This document shows positions 6,971 through 17,390 of a stretch of 64,000 nucleotides of DNA, one piece after another. Numbering within the stretch: the first letter of the stretch is position 1; every line of letters begins with the position of its first letter. The position numbers were made by a program, and so were the translations under genes. The notes under the pieces were generated by a model, which saw nothing but the letters and a program-made list of their open reading frames with translations, was not told the DNA's origin and did no database searches. Origin of the DNA: Paenibacillus lautus NBRC 15380 (GTDB lineage Bacteria > Bacillota > Bacilli > Paenibacillales > Paenibacillaceae); NCBI RefSeq assembly GCF_004000945.1, contig NZ_BIMF01000004.1, positions 248,001 through 312,000 on the forward strand. Reading direction: 5' to 3'.

Positions 6971-7612
6971 TTACACGCCAAAGGAAGCAGGATTCGATCT
7001 CCAGGATTGAAGAAGCTCCACATCCTGTTCCTGAATCCGATTCTCGGATAGCGCTACATCAATCAGCGCACCATAGTTGGACAAGCTCTGCAGCGGAATC
7101 CCGGCTTCGGCAAAGGCTTGTACCGCTTTATCCAGCTGATAGCTGAATATAGCCAGTACCGCGAGCGGCTCGGCCCCTGCATCCTTAACCGCTTGTGCCG
7201 CTTTAAGCGAGCTGCCGCCCGTGGAGATCAGATCCTCGATCACAACCACCTTCTGTCCCGGCTTGATCAAGCCTTCAATCAGGTTTTCCTTGCCATGACC
7301 CTTTGCTTTGTCCCGAATATAGGACATCGGCAGGTTCATCTTCTGGGATACAAAGGCCGCATGCGGAATCCCGGCTGTGGCCGTTCCGGCAATGGCCTCG
7401 GCTTCCGGATATTGCTCCCGGATGACGGCTGCGAACGATTCAGCAATGTAGTCGCGAATCTCGGGATAAGACATCGTCAAGCGATTGTCACAGTAGATTG
7501 GGGACTTCATTCCCGACGTCCATGTAAACGGCTGATGGGGTCTAAGGGAAACGGCCTCAATCTTCAGCAAATAAGATGCGATCTGATGTGGAATATTCGC
7601 GAGTGTACTCAT
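6971..7612 (-). CDS. pyrE: Orotate phosphoribosyltransferase
   Basis: 213 residues. It converts orotate and PRPP to orotidine 5'-monophosphate, step 5 of UMP synthesis, in the cytosol. The PRPP-binding motif VVVIEDLISTGGSS is at residues 122-135, and the flexible catalytic loop with RDKAKGHGKEN is at about 100-110. It is the last gene of the pyr operon. Its ATG overlaps the pyrF stop by 4 bases (ATGA), and GAGGAG for it lies inside pyrF, so the two are translationally coupled. Confidence 0.97.
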   Translation of the reverse strand: MSTLANIPHQIASYLLKIEAVSLRPHQPFTWTSGMKSPIYCDNRLTMSYPEIRDYIAESFAAVIREQYPEAEAIAGTATAGIPHAAFVSQKMNLPMSYIRDKAKGHGKENLIEGLIKPGQKVVVIEDLISTGGSSLKAAQAVKDAGAEPLAVLAIFSYQLDKAVQAFAEAGIPLQSLSNYGALIDVALSENRIQEQDVELLQSWRSNPASFGV

Positions 7613-8346
7613 GCTTGAATCATCTCCTCAATAATCTGTTCTGCAGCTTGTCTCGGGCTCGGGGATTCCGTAATTGGGCGGCCGACAACCAGATAATGAC
7701 TGCCCTTGCGAATGGCTTCCCCTGGTGTAAGAACCCGAGCCTGGTCTCCGATATCCGCACCGGCCGGACGGATACCCGGTATAACGGTCTTAAACGCTTG
7801 GCCGCATGCGGATCGAATAGCCTCCACTTCAAGCGATGAAGCGACGACGCCATGCAGCCCTGCTTGCTGAGCCAGCTTCGCATAGCGTACGACCGCATCC
7901 TCTACCAAACCCGGAATGCCGATTTCGTTATTCATGACATCCTGACCCGTACTAGTCAACTGGGTTACAGCTATGATGGTAGGCATGGCAAGATCCGGGG
8001 TGTCCGCCACTGCGGCCTCCGCCCCGGCTTTTGCCGCCTGCATCATGAGAGCGCCGCCGCTGGCATGGACGTTAAACATGTCCACACCCAGCCGCGTTAC
8101 GCTGTCCGACCCGCCTTTTACCGTGTTCGGAATATCATGCATCTTCACATCCAGGAACACGGAATAGCCTTTGGCTTTCAATTCTTTGACAAAATCAGGA
8201 CCGGCAGCGTAGAACAGCTGCATGCCGACCTTCATATAACATGGGATGCCCTCCAGCTGACGTACCAATCCTTTCGCACGTTCGGCATCCGGGTAATCCA
8301 ATGCCACCATCAGGCGGCCCGCCATTTCGTTGTAGCTGGCGTTCAT
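7609..8346 (-). CDS. pyrF: Orotidine 5'-phosphate decarboxylase
   Basis: 245 residues, a TIM-barrel enzyme that decarboxylates OMP to UMP, the last step of the pathway. DVKMHDIPNTV at residues 66-76 holds the catalytic D-x-K-x-x-D tetrad residues. GIRPAG and VVGRPIT near the C-terminus form the phosphate-binding site. AAGGGGGG precedes the ATG. It lies 19 bases downstream of carB. Confidence 0.97.
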   Translation of the reverse strand: MNASYNEMAGRLMVALDYPDAERAKGLVRQLEGIPCYMKVGMQLFYAAGPDFVKELKAKGYSVFLDVKMHDIPNTVKGGSDSVTRLGVDMFNVHASGGALMMQAAKAGAEAAVADTPDLAMPTIIAVTQLTSTGQDVMNNEIGIPGLVEDAVVRYAKLAQQAGLHGVVASSLEVEAIRSACGQAFKTVIPGIRPAGADIGDQARVLTPGEAIRKGSHYLVVGRPITESPSPRQAAEQIIEEMIQA

Positions 8347-8365
8347 CTATATCCCCCCTTCTCGA

Positions 8366-11300
8366 TTAAACCGGCATCGCTTCAGAAGAGAAGTTGATGG
8401 TCTCCAGCATCGTGAGAAGCTCACGAACCGTATCGAGCGAGGTCATACATACCACACCGTTTTCTACCGCTTCACGGCGAATTCTGAATCCGTCACGCTG
8501 CGGCGTTTTCCCTTTGGTCAATGTGTTGAAGACGAAATTCGCTTCACCTGTGCGGATCATATCCAGAATGTTCGGCGTTCCCTCGGACAGCTTATGGATG
8601 GTGGTCACATCAAGCCCCGCTTCTTTCAATGCTGCTGCCGTGCCGCCTGTGGCGATGATTTTATAACCAAGCTTATGGAAGCCTTTCAGCAGTGCCGCAG
8701 CTTCGGCTTTATCTTTATCTGCGATGGTAGCGATGATGGCACCCGTTGAAGGGATTTTCATGCCTGCACCGATCAGACCTTTATACAGCGCTTTGGCATA
8801 CTTCACGTCACGGCCCATAACCTCACCGGTGGATTTCATTTCCGGTCCAAGGGTAGGCTCAACGCGGCGAAGTTTAGCAAAGGAGAACACCGGTACTTTA
8901 ACCGATACATGTTCGCTTTCCGGCCACATGCCTTCCTCGTATCCAAGATCCTTCAGCTTGCTGCCCATGATCGCCTGTGTCGCCAGGTTGGCCATCGGGA
9001 TGCCTGTAACCTTGCTCAGGAACGGAACCGTCCGGGAAGAACGCGGATTCACTTCGATCACGTACACTTCATTTTTATAGATAACGAACTGGATGTTAAC
9101 AAGTCCGCGTGTATTCAGCTCTTTGGCAATCTTGATCGTAATTTCGGCAATCTTGTCTTTCAGGTCCTGGGACAAGTACTGAGGAGGATATACCGCAATC
9201 GAGTCACCGGAGTGAACGCCTGCGCGCTCTACATGTTCCATGATGCCTGGAATCAGCACCGTATCGCCATCGCAGATTGCGTCGACTTCCACTTCTTTAC
9301 CCATCATGTAACGGTCGATCAGAACCGGATGGTCCGGGTTGATCTTAACCGCCTCTTTCATGTAGCTCAGCAGCTCGCTGTCAGAGTATACAATCTCCAT
9401 GGCGCGTCCACCGAGTACATAAGATGGTCTTACCAGAACAGGGTAACCCAGCGATTGCGCGGTTTCTACGGCATCATCAACCGAAATTACGGTTTTTCCT
9501 TTCGGCTGGGCAATCCCCAGTCTGGACAGGAGTGCTTCGAATTTTTTACGGTCCTCGGCTTCGTCAATGCTTTCCAGGCTGGTACCCAGAATTTTCACGC
9601 CCGCTTTGCTGAGCGGCTCAGCGAGGTTAATTGCTGTCTGCCCGCCAAACTGTACGATGACACCGACCGGTTTCTCCTGCTCGATGACATTCATGACATC
9701 TTCAAGGAAGAGCGGCTCGAAGTACAGACGGTCCGACGTATTAAAGTCGGTGGATACGGTCTCCGGGTTGTTGTTGATGATAACCGCTTCGTATCCCGCC
9801 TTCTGGATTGCCCATACCGCGTGCACCGTGGAGTAGTCGAACTCGATCCCTTGACCGATCCGGATCGGACCGGAGCCCAGCACGACGACCTTCTCCTTGG
9901 CGGATTCGATGACTTCATTCTCCGTTTCGTATGTCGAGTAGTAATACGGCGTCGTTGCTTCAAACTCCGCGGCGCAAGTATCCACCATTTTGTAAACCGG
10001 GCGCAATCCATGCTCGCGGCGCAGGAATCCGATCGACTCCTCGGTTGTGTGCGTGCTGGCTTTACCTTCCGTGCGCAGCTCAGCTATGGCGCGATCCGTA
10101 AAGCCTAGTCGCTTCGCTTCGTACAGCGTTTCGTAAGTCAGTGACGTTTCGCTGCGAATATGATCTTCATATTGGATCAGGCGCTCGATTTTGTCCAGGA
10201 ACCACCAGTCGATGTTTGTCAGGTCCTGAATCTGCTGAAGTCCATACCCTCGGCGAAACGCTTCCGCGATCAGGAATATCCGCTCATCGTCGGCTTTGAT
10301 CAGACGCTGCTGTAGCACTTCATCGCTCAGCTCGTCAGCACCTTTCAAGTAGAGGCGGTGCACGCCGATCTCCAGAGAGCGAACCGCTTTATGGATCGAC
10401 TCTTCGAAGGTGCGGCCGATCGCCATTACTTCGCCGGTTGCCTTCATCTGAGTTCCCAGCTTCCGGTTTGCGTGGATGAACTTGTCGAATGGCCAGCGTG
10501 GAATTTTGCTGACGATATAGTCCAGCGTAGGCTCAAAGCAAGCATAAGTCTGTCCCGTTACCGGATTGACGATCTCGTCCAGGGTGTAACCCATCGCGAT
10601 TTTTGCTGCCATCTTCGCGATCGGGTAACCCGTTGCCTTGGAAGCAAGGGCGGAAGAGCGGCTGACCCGAGGGTTTACCTCGATGACATAATATTGATAG
10701 CTGTTTGGATCCAGCGCGAATTGCACGTTGCATCCGCCCTCGATGTTCAGTGCGCGGATGATTTTCAGCGATGCGGATCTGAGCATTTGATACTCGCGAT
10801 CGGATAGGGTCTGGCTTGGCGCCACGACGATGCTGTCGCCGGTATGAACGCCGACCGGATCAAAGTTCTCCATGTTACATACCACGATGCAGTTGTCGTT
10901 CGCGTCGCGCATAACCTCATACTCGACTTCTTTCATTCCCGCGATGCTCTTCTCGATCAGGCATTGCGTGATCGGGCTGTAGCGAAGTCCTGAGCTGACC
11001 GTTTCACGCAGTTCCTCTTCGATTGCGCAGATACCGCCGCCGGTGCCGCCCAAAGTGTACGCCGGGCGCACGATCAGCGGATAACCAATCTCATTTGCGA
11101 AATCAAGCGCCTCTTCCAGGGTCGTTACAATCATGCTTTCCGGTACAGGCTGATCGAGTTCGCGCATCAGATCACGGAACAGGTCGCGGTCTTCCGCTTT
11201 CTCGATGGACTCCAGCTGCGTTCCGAGCAGCTTCACATTCTCCTGCTCCAGAATACCGGCGCGTGCAAGCTCGACCGCCATATTCAGGCCCGTTTGTCCT

Positions 11301-11572
11301 CCAAGCGTCGGGAGCAATCCGTCCGGACGCTCTTGACGGATAATCTGTGTAACAAAGTCGAGGGTGATCGGCTCGATATATACTTTATCCGCCATGTTTG
11401 TGTCGGTCATGATGGTTGCCGGGTTGCTGTTAATCAACACTACCTCGATACCTTCTTCTTTCAATGCTTGGCAAGCCTGTGTTCCAGCGTAGTCAAATTC
11501 CGCTGCCTGCCCGATGACGATCGGACCGGAGCCGATAACGAGAATTTTTTTCAATGTATCATTTTTAGGCAT
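8366..11572 (-). CDS. carB: Carbamoyl-phosphate synthase large subunit
   Basis: 1068 residues, usual length. Two homologous halves each carry an ATP-grasp domain: the first opens [20 protein letters not shown], the second [19 protein letters not shown] near residue 555. The C-terminal MGS-like allosteric domain includes [15 protein letters not shown]. It makes carbamoyl phosphate from bicarbonate, ammonia delivered by CarA, and two ATP. It starts one base after the carA stop, with AAAGGAG inside the carA end. The equivalent B. subtilis gene is pyrAB. No second, arginine-specific synthase is seen in the window. Confidence 0.98.
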   Translation of the reverse strand: MPKNDTLKKILVIGSGPIVIGQAAEFDYAGTQACQALKEEGIEVVLINSNPATIMTDTNMADKVYIEPITLDFVTQIIRQERPDGLLPTLGGQTGLNMAVELARAGILEQENVKLLGTQLESIEKAEDRDLFRDLMRELDQPVPESMIVTTLEEALDFANEIGYPLIVRPAYTLGGTGGGICAIEEELRETVSSGLRYSPITQCLIEKSIAGMKEVEYEVMRDANDNCIVVCNMENFDPVGVHTGDSIVVAPSQTLSDREYQMLRSASLKIIRALNIEGGCNVQFALDPNSYQYYVIEVNPRVSRSSALASKATGYPIAKMAAKIAMGYTLDEIVNPVTGQTYACFEPTLDYIVSKIPRWPFDKFIHANRKLGTQMKATGEVMAIGRTFEESIHKAVRSLEIGVHRLYLKGADELSDEVLQQRLIKADDERIFLIAEAFRRGYGLQQIQDLTNIDWWFLDKIERLIQYEDHIRSETSLTYETLYEAKRLGFTDRAIAELRTEGKASTHTTEESIGFLRREHGLRPVYKMVDTCAAEFEATTPYYYSTYETENEVIESAKEKVVVLGSGPIRIGQGIEFDYSTVHAVWAIQKAGYEAVIINNNPETVSTDFNTSDRLYFEPLFLEDVMNVIEQEKPVGVIVQFGGQTAINLAEPLSKAGVKILGTSLESIDEAEDRKKFEALLSRLGIAQPKGKTVISVDDAVETAQSLGYPVLVRPSYVLGGRAMEIVYSDSELLSYMKEAVKINPDHPVLIDRYMMGKEVEVDAICDGDTVLIPGIMEHVERAGVHSGDSIAVYPPQYLSQDLKDKIAEITIKIAKELNTRGLVNIQFVIYKNEVYVIEVNPRSSRTVPFLSKVTGIPMANLATQAIMGSKLKDLGYEEGMWPESEHVSVKVPVFSFAKLRRVEPTLGPEMKSTGEVMGRDVKYAKALYKGLIGAGMKIPSTGAIIATIADKDKAEAAALLKGFHKLGYKIIATGGTAAALKEAGLDVTTIHKLSEGTPNILDMIRTGEANFVFNTLTKGKTPQRDGFRIRREAVENGVVCMTSLDTVRELLTMLETINFSSEAMPV

Positions 11573-11573
11573 A

Positions 11574-12710
11574 TTAATGAGCTCCTTTCACGGCTGCGGC
11601 CAGAACCGCTTGGCGCGGTTTCCGGATTTCATTCTGTTTTTGGTCTCTTATCATCTCAAGGAATTCATCGAACAGGTAGCTGCTGTCGTGCGGACCAGGT
11701 GCAGCTTCAGGGTGATATTGCACGGAGAAGGCAGGAAATTTCGAGTGCTTCAAGCCTTCGATCGTTTTATCGTTATTGTTGATATGCGTAACTTCCAGAT
11801 CCGTCCCTTTGATGGATTCTTCGTTTACGGTATATCCGTGGTTTTGGGAAGTGATGTAGCAGCGTCCGCTGCCAAGCTCTTTTACCGGATGGTTCCCGCC
11901 ACGGTGTCCGAATTTCAGCTTCTCGGTGTCCGCGCCCGCAGCCAGTGCAAACAATTGGTGGCCAAGGCAGATGCCGAAGATCGGATATTCGCCAAGCAGT
12001 TCTTTGACCATGTTCACCGCGTAAGGAACATCCTTCGGGTCCCCAGGGCCGTTGGACAACTGAATGCCGTCCGGGTGAAGTCTGCGGATTTCATCAGCCG
12101 TCGTGTCATGCGGAACGACTATGACGTCGCACCCACGGGAAGTCAGTTCGCGCAGAATTCCGCTCTTTGCACCGAAGTCAACCAGAACGATCCGCTCCTT
12201 GGAGCCCGGGCTTGTAAACATTTGCGGTGTAGAGGTTTTTGCCACCTGGTTGCGGAGTTCGGCGATCGTCGTATCGCCGAGCATTTCCTTAAGTTCTTCC
12301 ACCGGCTTGTTGGAAGTGGTCAGAATCCCCTTCATCGTACCGTAGTGGCGGATGATCCGGGTCAACATCCGTGTATCAATCTCGCTGATTCCTGGAATAC
12401 CATATTCCTTCAATAAGCTGTCAACGCTATATTCTGCACGCCAGTTGCTTGGAACAGGCTCATGACGACGAACAACGAATCCGTGGACGAACGGCCGGAT
12501 GGATTCAAAGTCATCCCGCGTGATGCCGTAGTTTCCGATCAAAGGGTACGTCATGGTCACGATCTGTCCACAGTAAGACGGGTCGCTCAGCACCTCTTGA
12601 TATCCTGTAATTCCTGTATTGAAAACAACCTCTCCGGTCATTTCAGCATCCGCGCCGAAGGATTTTCCGCTGAACAGCGTCCCGTCCTCCAGTAACAATC
12701 TTGCCTGCAT
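11574..12710 (-). CDS. carA: Carbamoyl-phosphate synthase small subunit
   Basis: 378 residues from ATG 12710, chosen for AGGAG eight bases upstream; the frame is open to 12728. The N-terminal domain opens [15 protein letters not shown]. The C-terminal class I glutamine amidotransferase carries the nucleophile in [13 protein letters not shown] and the catalytic His-Glu in YHPEAAPGP. It releases ammonia from glutamine and channels it to CarB. It is the fourth gene of the pyr operon, between pyrC and carB. Confidence 0.97.
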   Translation of the reverse strand: MQARLLLEDGTLFSGKSFGADAEMTGEVVFNTGITGYQEVLSDPSYCGQIVTMTYPLIGNYGITRDDFESIRPFVHGFVVRRHEPVPSNWRAEYSVDSLLKEYGIPGISEIDTRMLTRIIRHYGTMKGILTTSNKPVEELKEMLGDTTIAELRNQVAKTSTPQMFTSPGSKERIVLVDFGAKSGILRELTSRGCDVIVVPHDTTADEIRRLHPDGIQLSNGPGDPKDVPYAVNMVKELLGEYPIFGICLGHQLFALAAGADTEKLKFGHRGGNHPVKELGSGRCYITSQNHGYTVNEESIKGTDLEVTHINNNDKTIEGLKHSKFPAFSVQYHPEAAPGPHDSSYLFDEFLEMIRDQKQNEIRKPRQAVLAAAVKGAH

Positions 12711-12770
12711 CCCGATCACTCCTGTCATCTATGTGTAATTTATTTTATAAGTCTTTTGCCTAAGTGTTAC

Positions 12771-14072
12771 TCAAAATCCGTTTTGCTCTGACCATTTCAC
12801 TTCGCCGTCCACCCAAGTCATCACGGGCCAGCCTTTCAGCTTCCAGCCCGTAAATGGCGTGTTGCGGCCTTTCGTTGCGAACTCTTCCGGATTCACTTCT
12901 TTCTCTGCATCGAGATCAATCATGGTCAGATCCGCTGCTTTACCGGCTTCCAGCACGCCCGTTGCAAGATCGAATACTCTTGCCGGATCGCTGGTCATCC
13001 GCTTCACGAGCAGGCCGAGATCCCATTTGCCTGTGGCGACAAATTTAGTATAGAGCAGCGGGAATGCTGTTTCGAATCCCACGATACCGAATGGTGCAAG
13101 CTCCATGCCTTTCGCCTTCTCTTCCGCGCTATGCGGTGCATGATCCGTTACGATCATATCGAGCGTTCCATCCAGCAGACCTTCTATACAAGCCTCCACA
13201 TCACGCGGGGTGCGCAGCGGCGGGTTCATCTTCCAGTTGGCATCCAGGCCGGGAATATCTTCGTCAGAGAGAACCAGATGGTGCGGGCATACCTCGGCCG
13301 TTACCGAGATGCCAATCGCTTTTGCCTGGCGGATCAAGCGTACGGACTGCTCAGTGCTCACATGGCATACGTGGTAATGTACGCCGGTGGCTTCTGTCAG
13401 CAGAATGTCCCGTCCGACATGGATCGCTTCCGACTCATTAGGTATTCCTTTCAGGCCGTGCTGCTGAGCGAACTTGCCTTCGGTCACGCAAGCCCCTTTT
13501 ACCAACGAGTCATCCTCGCAGTGAGCAATGACCGGCATGCCCAGCGCTTTCGCTTTGTTCATGGCATCTTTCATCATCTGTGCGTTCTGCACACCAACGC
13601 CGTCGTCCGTAAACCCGATTGCACCCGCGGCCTTCAAGGCCTCAAAGTCCGTTAGCTCGCGGCCCAGCTCGTTCCTCGTAATGGCTGCATAGGGCAGCAC
13701 CTTCGCAAGTCCAGCCTCGCTAGCCTTATCCAGCACAAGCTTCACCGTTTCCGGCGTATCGGTCACCGGTCTTGTGTTCGGCATGCAGGCAATGGTTGTA
13801 AAGCCGCCTTTGACTGCCGAGCGGCTGCCGCTCTCGATCGTTTCCTTGTGCTCATATCCCGGCTCTCTCAAGTGCACATGCATATCGATGAATCCCGGTG
13901 TGACCAATTTCCCCTCGGCATCGATGATCTGAACGTTATCGCCCGGTTCCGGCAAGGCTGCGATATCACTCGCAACCGAATGAATCAATCCGTCTGCAAT
14001 GACGATATGTTTATCTTCGAGCTGTCCTTGTTCATTGATCACTTTGGCATTCTTTATCACTTGCATTTGCAT
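12771..14072 (-). CDS. pyrC: Dihydroorotase
   Basis: 433 residues, a class I (bacterial type) amidohydrolase that cyclises N-carbamoyl-aspartate to dihydroorotate. The metal-binding H-x-H is in DMHVHLREPG (63-72). HCEDDSL, HVSTEQS and VTDHAPHS (near 305-312) complete the zinc site. GGAGG lies 10 bases before ATG 14072; an ATG two codons later is also possible. It is preceded by a 123-base gap with palindromic AT-rich sites, the largest gap inside the operon. Confidence 0.97.
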   Translation of the reverse strand: MQMQVIKNAKVINEQGQLEDKHIVIADGLIHSVASDIAALPEPGDNVQIIDAEGKLVTPGFIDMHVHLREPGYEHKETIESGSRSAVKGGFTTIACMPNTRPVTDTPETVKLVLDKASEAGLAKVLPYAAITRNELGRELTDFEALKAAGAIGFTDDGVGVQNAQMMKDAMNKAKALGMPVIAHCEDDSLVKGACVTEGKFAQQHGLKGIPNESEAIHVGRDILLTEATGVHYHVCHVSTEQSVRLIRQAKAIGISVTAEVCPHHLVLSDEDIPGLDANWKMNPPLRTPRDVEACIEGLLDGTLDMIVTDHAPHSAEEKAKGMELAPFGIVGFETAFPLLYTKFVATGKWDLGLLVKRMTSDPARVFDLATGVLEAGKAADLTMIDLDAEKEVNPEEFATKGRNTPFTGWKLKGWPVMTWVDGEVKWSEQNGF

Positions 14073-14121
14073 CCTTGGTTCCCCTCCGCAGCAGAAGCAC
14101 CGTTCGCTTCTTAGTATATTG

Positions 14122-14166
14122 TATAATAAAAATTCATATTTGTGTATAAATATTAATATTTATTCA
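14122..14166 (-). promoter_or_regulatory. Two ArgR-like boxes between pyrB and pyrC
   Basis: On the - strand, TGAATAAATATTAATA (14151-14166) and TATGAATTTTTATTATA (14122-14138) resemble the ARG box bound by ArgR/AhrC. The first overlaps a perfect 18-bp palindrome at 14146-14163. Their centres are 28 bases apart, wider than the usual 21. AT-richness alone could produce this. Confidence 0.35.
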
Positions 14167-14195
14167 TTCTGTAAACCATATTCCGCGTTTAAGAA

Positions 14196-15104
14196 TCAGA
14201 CCATCGCCCGTTCCATGACCGCCATGCGAATCGGCACTCCGTTCGCCATCTGCTTGAATATCATCGATCTTGCGCTTTCCACGACCGCGTCGTCGATTTC
14301 AACGTTCCGGTTCACCGGTGCCGGATGCATAATGATCGTGTGCCCCGACAGCTTGGCCGCCCGCTCTTCCGTCAAACCGTACTGCTCCCGGTATTCCGCG
14401 CTGGATTTGAATACTCCTTCATTATGCCGTTCCAGTTGAACTCTCAGCATCATCACTACATCCGCCTTGAGTGCTGTTTCCATCGATACGTAAGGTGCAT
14501 ACCGGGCCAGCTCCGGAGCCTGCATCGTTTCCGGTGCGCAGAACTGTACATGGGCACCGAATTTCTGCAGGGCCCACAGGTCCGAACGAGCAACCCGGCT
14601 GTGCTTGATGTCTCCGATGATGGATACCGTTAATCCCTTAAGCTCGCCGAAGCTTTTCTTCATCGTATAAAGATCAAGCAGCGCCTGCGTGGGGTGCTCA
14701 TTGTTGCCGTCGCCCGCATTGACCAGCGGAATCGAGATCCGCTCCGCTAGCTCCTGCAGTACTCCGGCTGGCTTCAGCCGGATGACGCCCGCGTCGATTC
14801 CCATGGATTCCAGCGTTCTAACCGTATCGTAGATCGACTCGCCTTTCTCGACGCTGGATGCTGCCGCCGCAAAGTTCATGACCTCAGCACCAAGTCTTTT
14901 CTCAGCCATTTCAAACGAAAATCTCGTTCTGGTGCTGTTCTCGAAGAACATATTAACCGCAAATTTCGATTGAAGTACCGGCACCACTTTCTCGGACTGC
15001 GCTTCCCAATATGCCGCCCGATTCAGGATCGATCCGATTTCGTCTCTGCTAATATCCTTCAAACCCAAGAGGCTGCGTTCTTTCAATGAAATGGCTGTTG
15101 TCAT
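14196..15104 (-). CDS. pyrB: Aspartate carbamoyltransferase catalytic subunit
   Basis: 302 residues. It joins carbamoyl phosphate and aspartate to form carbamoyl-aspartate. The carbamoyl-phosphate site STRTR is at 57-61 and HPTQ at 137-140, and the aspartate loop region is near LRVQLERH. No pyrI regulatory subunit follows, as expected in Bacillales, where control is by PyrR. GAGAGG precedes the ATG, and the gene starts 2 bases after the pyrR stop. Confidence 0.97.
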   Translation of the reverse strand: MTTAISLKERSLLGLKDISRDEIGSILNRAAYWEAQSEKVVPVLQSKFAVNMFFENSTRTRFSFEMAEKRLGAEVMNFAAAASSVEKGESIYDTVRTLESMGIDAGVIRLKPAGVLQELAERISIPLVNAGDGNNEHPTQALLDLYTMKKSFGELKGLTVSIIGDIKHSRVARSDLWALQKFGAHVQFCAPETMQAPELARYAPYVSMETALKADVVMMLRVQLERHNEGVFKSSAEYREQYGLTEERAAKLSGHTIIMHPAPVNRNVEIDDAVVESARSMIFKQMANGVPIRMAVMERAMV

Positions 15105-15106
15105 GA

Positions 15107-15682
<576 letters not shown>

Positions 15683-15736
15683 CTAAACGTTTGATTAGCC
15701 CTTTTTAGTTCAGACGATCCGTGAGTTCATTACACA

Positions 15737-15770
15737 CAAAAAAACTCCTTGCCCGGCTGGACAAGGAGTT
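15737..15770 (-). terminator. Attenuator terminator of the pyr operon leader
   Basis: On the - strand, AACTCCTTG (15762-15770) pairs with CAAGGAGTT (15743-15751), followed by a T-run. It stands about 70 bases before pyrR and is the off-state structure of PyrR control. Confidence 0.9.
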
Positions 15771-15859
15771 GATCTCATAGAGATAGTGTGGAAAGCGCAG
15801 CATCTATCCGCAGACAGAGCTATGCCTCCTGTTAATGAACCTCGGTTCACGTTACCTTG

Positions 15860-15879
15860 CCAGCCTCACGGGACTGATT
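15860..15879 (-). promoter_or_regulatory. PyrR binding loop in the pyr leader
   Basis: AGTCCCGTGAGGCT on the - strand (15862-15875) matches the PyrR-binding consensus ARUCCNGNGAGGYU. It lies between promoter and attenuator, where the anti-antiterminator hairpin is expected. It is the only such site found in the operon. Confidence 0.9.
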
Positions 15880-15903
15880 TAAAGGTGCTATTCGATTAAT
15901 TTC

Positions 15904-15932
15904 ATTATGACAGACCCTACAGGAGCTGTCAA
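15904..15932 (-). promoter_or_regulatory. Sigma-A promoter of the pyr operon
   Basis: TTGACA (15927-15932), a 17-base spacer and CATAAT (15904-15909) on the - strand, just upstream of the PyrR site. Confidence 0.9.
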
Positions 15933-15984
15933 CAGCAATCATGTCGAATGATGTCACGTACCAAGCGGAGTTTATAACATGTCA

Positions 15985-17238
15985 TTAAAATTCAAATTCA
16001 ACATCGCTAAGTCTTCTGCGAATTTCGGAAATGACGCGTTTCTCTTCTTCCTCACCGTCAGCAATGAAGGTAACGGAGAAGCGTACGAAATGTCCCGCAT
16101 CATCCCAAGGCACGGTGGAGATCAATTTCTCGCGAATCAGATACTGGGAGAAATCTTCGCCGGATTCAAAGCGGCGCCCGCCTTTAACGCCTTTTGGAGC
16201 TTCAACATAGAGGAAGAAGGAGCCCTTCGGCTTTTCGGCCGTAAAACCAAGCCCGTTCAACACGTCTACCAGCATGTTGTGGCGGCGGGAATACTTCTCA
16301 GCGATCTTCTCCGTAATTTGCGGATTGTCCAGACCGTATGCAGCAGCCTTTTGAATGGCTATGAATTGTCCCGAATCGTTGTTGTCCTTCACATCGCCAA
16401 ACGCTTTAACCACAAGCGGATTACCGGCGATGAAGCCAATGCGCCATCCCGTCATATTGTAAGATTTGGACAGGGAGTGAAGCTCCACGCCAACATCCTT
16501 CGCGCCGGGGACGGAGAGAAAGCTGAGCGGCTTCAAGCCATCGTAAGTGAGAGCTGCATAAGGAGCGTCATGGACAACAACAACACCATACTTGCGGGCC
16601 CACTCGACAACCTCGGTGAAAAACTCGACCGTTGCGCTGGCACCCGTCGGGTTGTTCGGATAGTTCAGGTAGAGCAGTTTGGCACGGTGGGCAATGTCCT
16701 CAGGGATCGAGCTGAGATCCGGAAGAAATCCGTTCTCTTTTTTCAGCTCCACATTGTAAACTTCACCGCCCAAGTACTTGGTATGCGTACCGAGTACAGG
16801 ATATCCGGGAACCGTCATGATGGTGATGTCCCCAGGGTTAATGAAGCAGGACGGCAGCATAGCCAGTGCCGGCTTGGAACCGATGGAATGCAGAACTTCT
16901 GTAGCGGCATCAATGCCTTCAACCCGAAATACATTCTTCAAGTAGCGAACAGCTGCTTCCTTGAACTCCGGAATTCCGTTATCCGCATAGCCGCGGTTTT
17001 CCCGCTTCGCTGCTTCTTCTGCCAGCTTTGCCACGATGCCTGCATCGGCCATCTCATCCGGCTCGCCAACTCCCATATCGATGAGCTCCGTCCCAGGATG
17101 TTCCTGCTTCGCAGCTGCCTTCGCTCTTTTGATTTTCTCGAATTTATAAATGGCTGTATCTTTGCCATAATTAGCGCCGCCGATCCGGTTGGCAAAGCTC
17201 TGTTGAATGTACGTTTCCTGATATTTATCCATACTCAT
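15985..17238 (-). CDS. dapL: LL-diaminopimelate aminotransferase
   Basis: 417 residues, a fold-type I PLP aminotransferase. NYPNNPTGA is at 192-200, and SLSKSYNMTGWRIGF at 255-269 holds the Schiff-base Lys258. The opening IQQSFANRIGGANYG, followed by YKFEKIKRAK and MGVGEPD, is the DapL/DapC-like pattern. The enzyme converts tetrahydrodipicolinate directly to LL-diaminopimelate, feeding lysine and, through DapF, the meso-DAP used by MurE in this same window. AGGAG lies about 13 bases from ATG; the ATG two codons later is possible. Other aminotransferases of the family cannot be fully excluded. Confidence 0.85.
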   Translation of the reverse strand: MSMDKYQETYIQQSFANRIGGANYGKDTAIYKFEKIKRAKAAAKQEHPGTELIDMGVGEPDEMADAGIVAKLAEEAAKRENRGYADNGIPEFKEAAVRYLKNVFRVEGIDAATEVLHSIGSKPALAMLPSCFINPGDITIMTVPGYPVLGTHTKYLGGEVYNVELKKENGFLPDLSSIPEDIAHRAKLLYLNYPNNPTGASATVEFFTEVVEWARKYGVVVVHDAPYAALTYDGLKPLSFLSVPGAKDVGVELHSLSKSYNMTGWRIGFIAGNPLVVKAFGDVKDNNDSGQFIAIQKAAAYGLDNPQITEKIAEKYSRRHNMLVDVLNGLGFTAEKPKGSFFLYVEAPKGVKGGRRFESGEDFSQYLIREKLISTVPWDDAGHFVRFSVTFIADGEEEEKRVISEIRRRLSDVEFEF

Positions 17239-17312
17239 GATTTGTATTCATCTCCTACTCTAGCTTTCATACTCATCCTAAATATGCAGGAAAATCACAA
17301 CGGGAGCCATGC

Positions 17313-17318
17313 ATTATA
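17313..17318 (-). promoter_or_regulatory. Candidate -10 box upstream of dapL
   Basis: TATAAT on the - strand, 75 bases before the start. No clear -35 hexamer is seen, so support is weak. Confidence 0.3.
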
Positions 17319-17390
17319 TATCAAATGATTTGTACTTTTTCGGCTGGGCGGAGCTGGTAGATCCTATGGTGTTCCTATTTGAAAACACAC

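Noticed and set aside
8909..10108. A 399-codon + strand frame opposite carB
   Set aside because: Mirror of carB codons, no recognisable domain.
11514..12416. A 300-codon + strand frame opposite carA
   Set aside because: Antisense to the highly conserved carA, with no supporting signals.
15979..17328. A 449-codon + strand frame opposite dapL
   Set aside because: Same reasoning; its composition mirrors dapL, and no promoter or RBS fits.
17340..17390. GTGTT/AACAC stem after the ABC-F gene as a terminator
   Set aside because: The stem is only 5 bp and no T-run follows.
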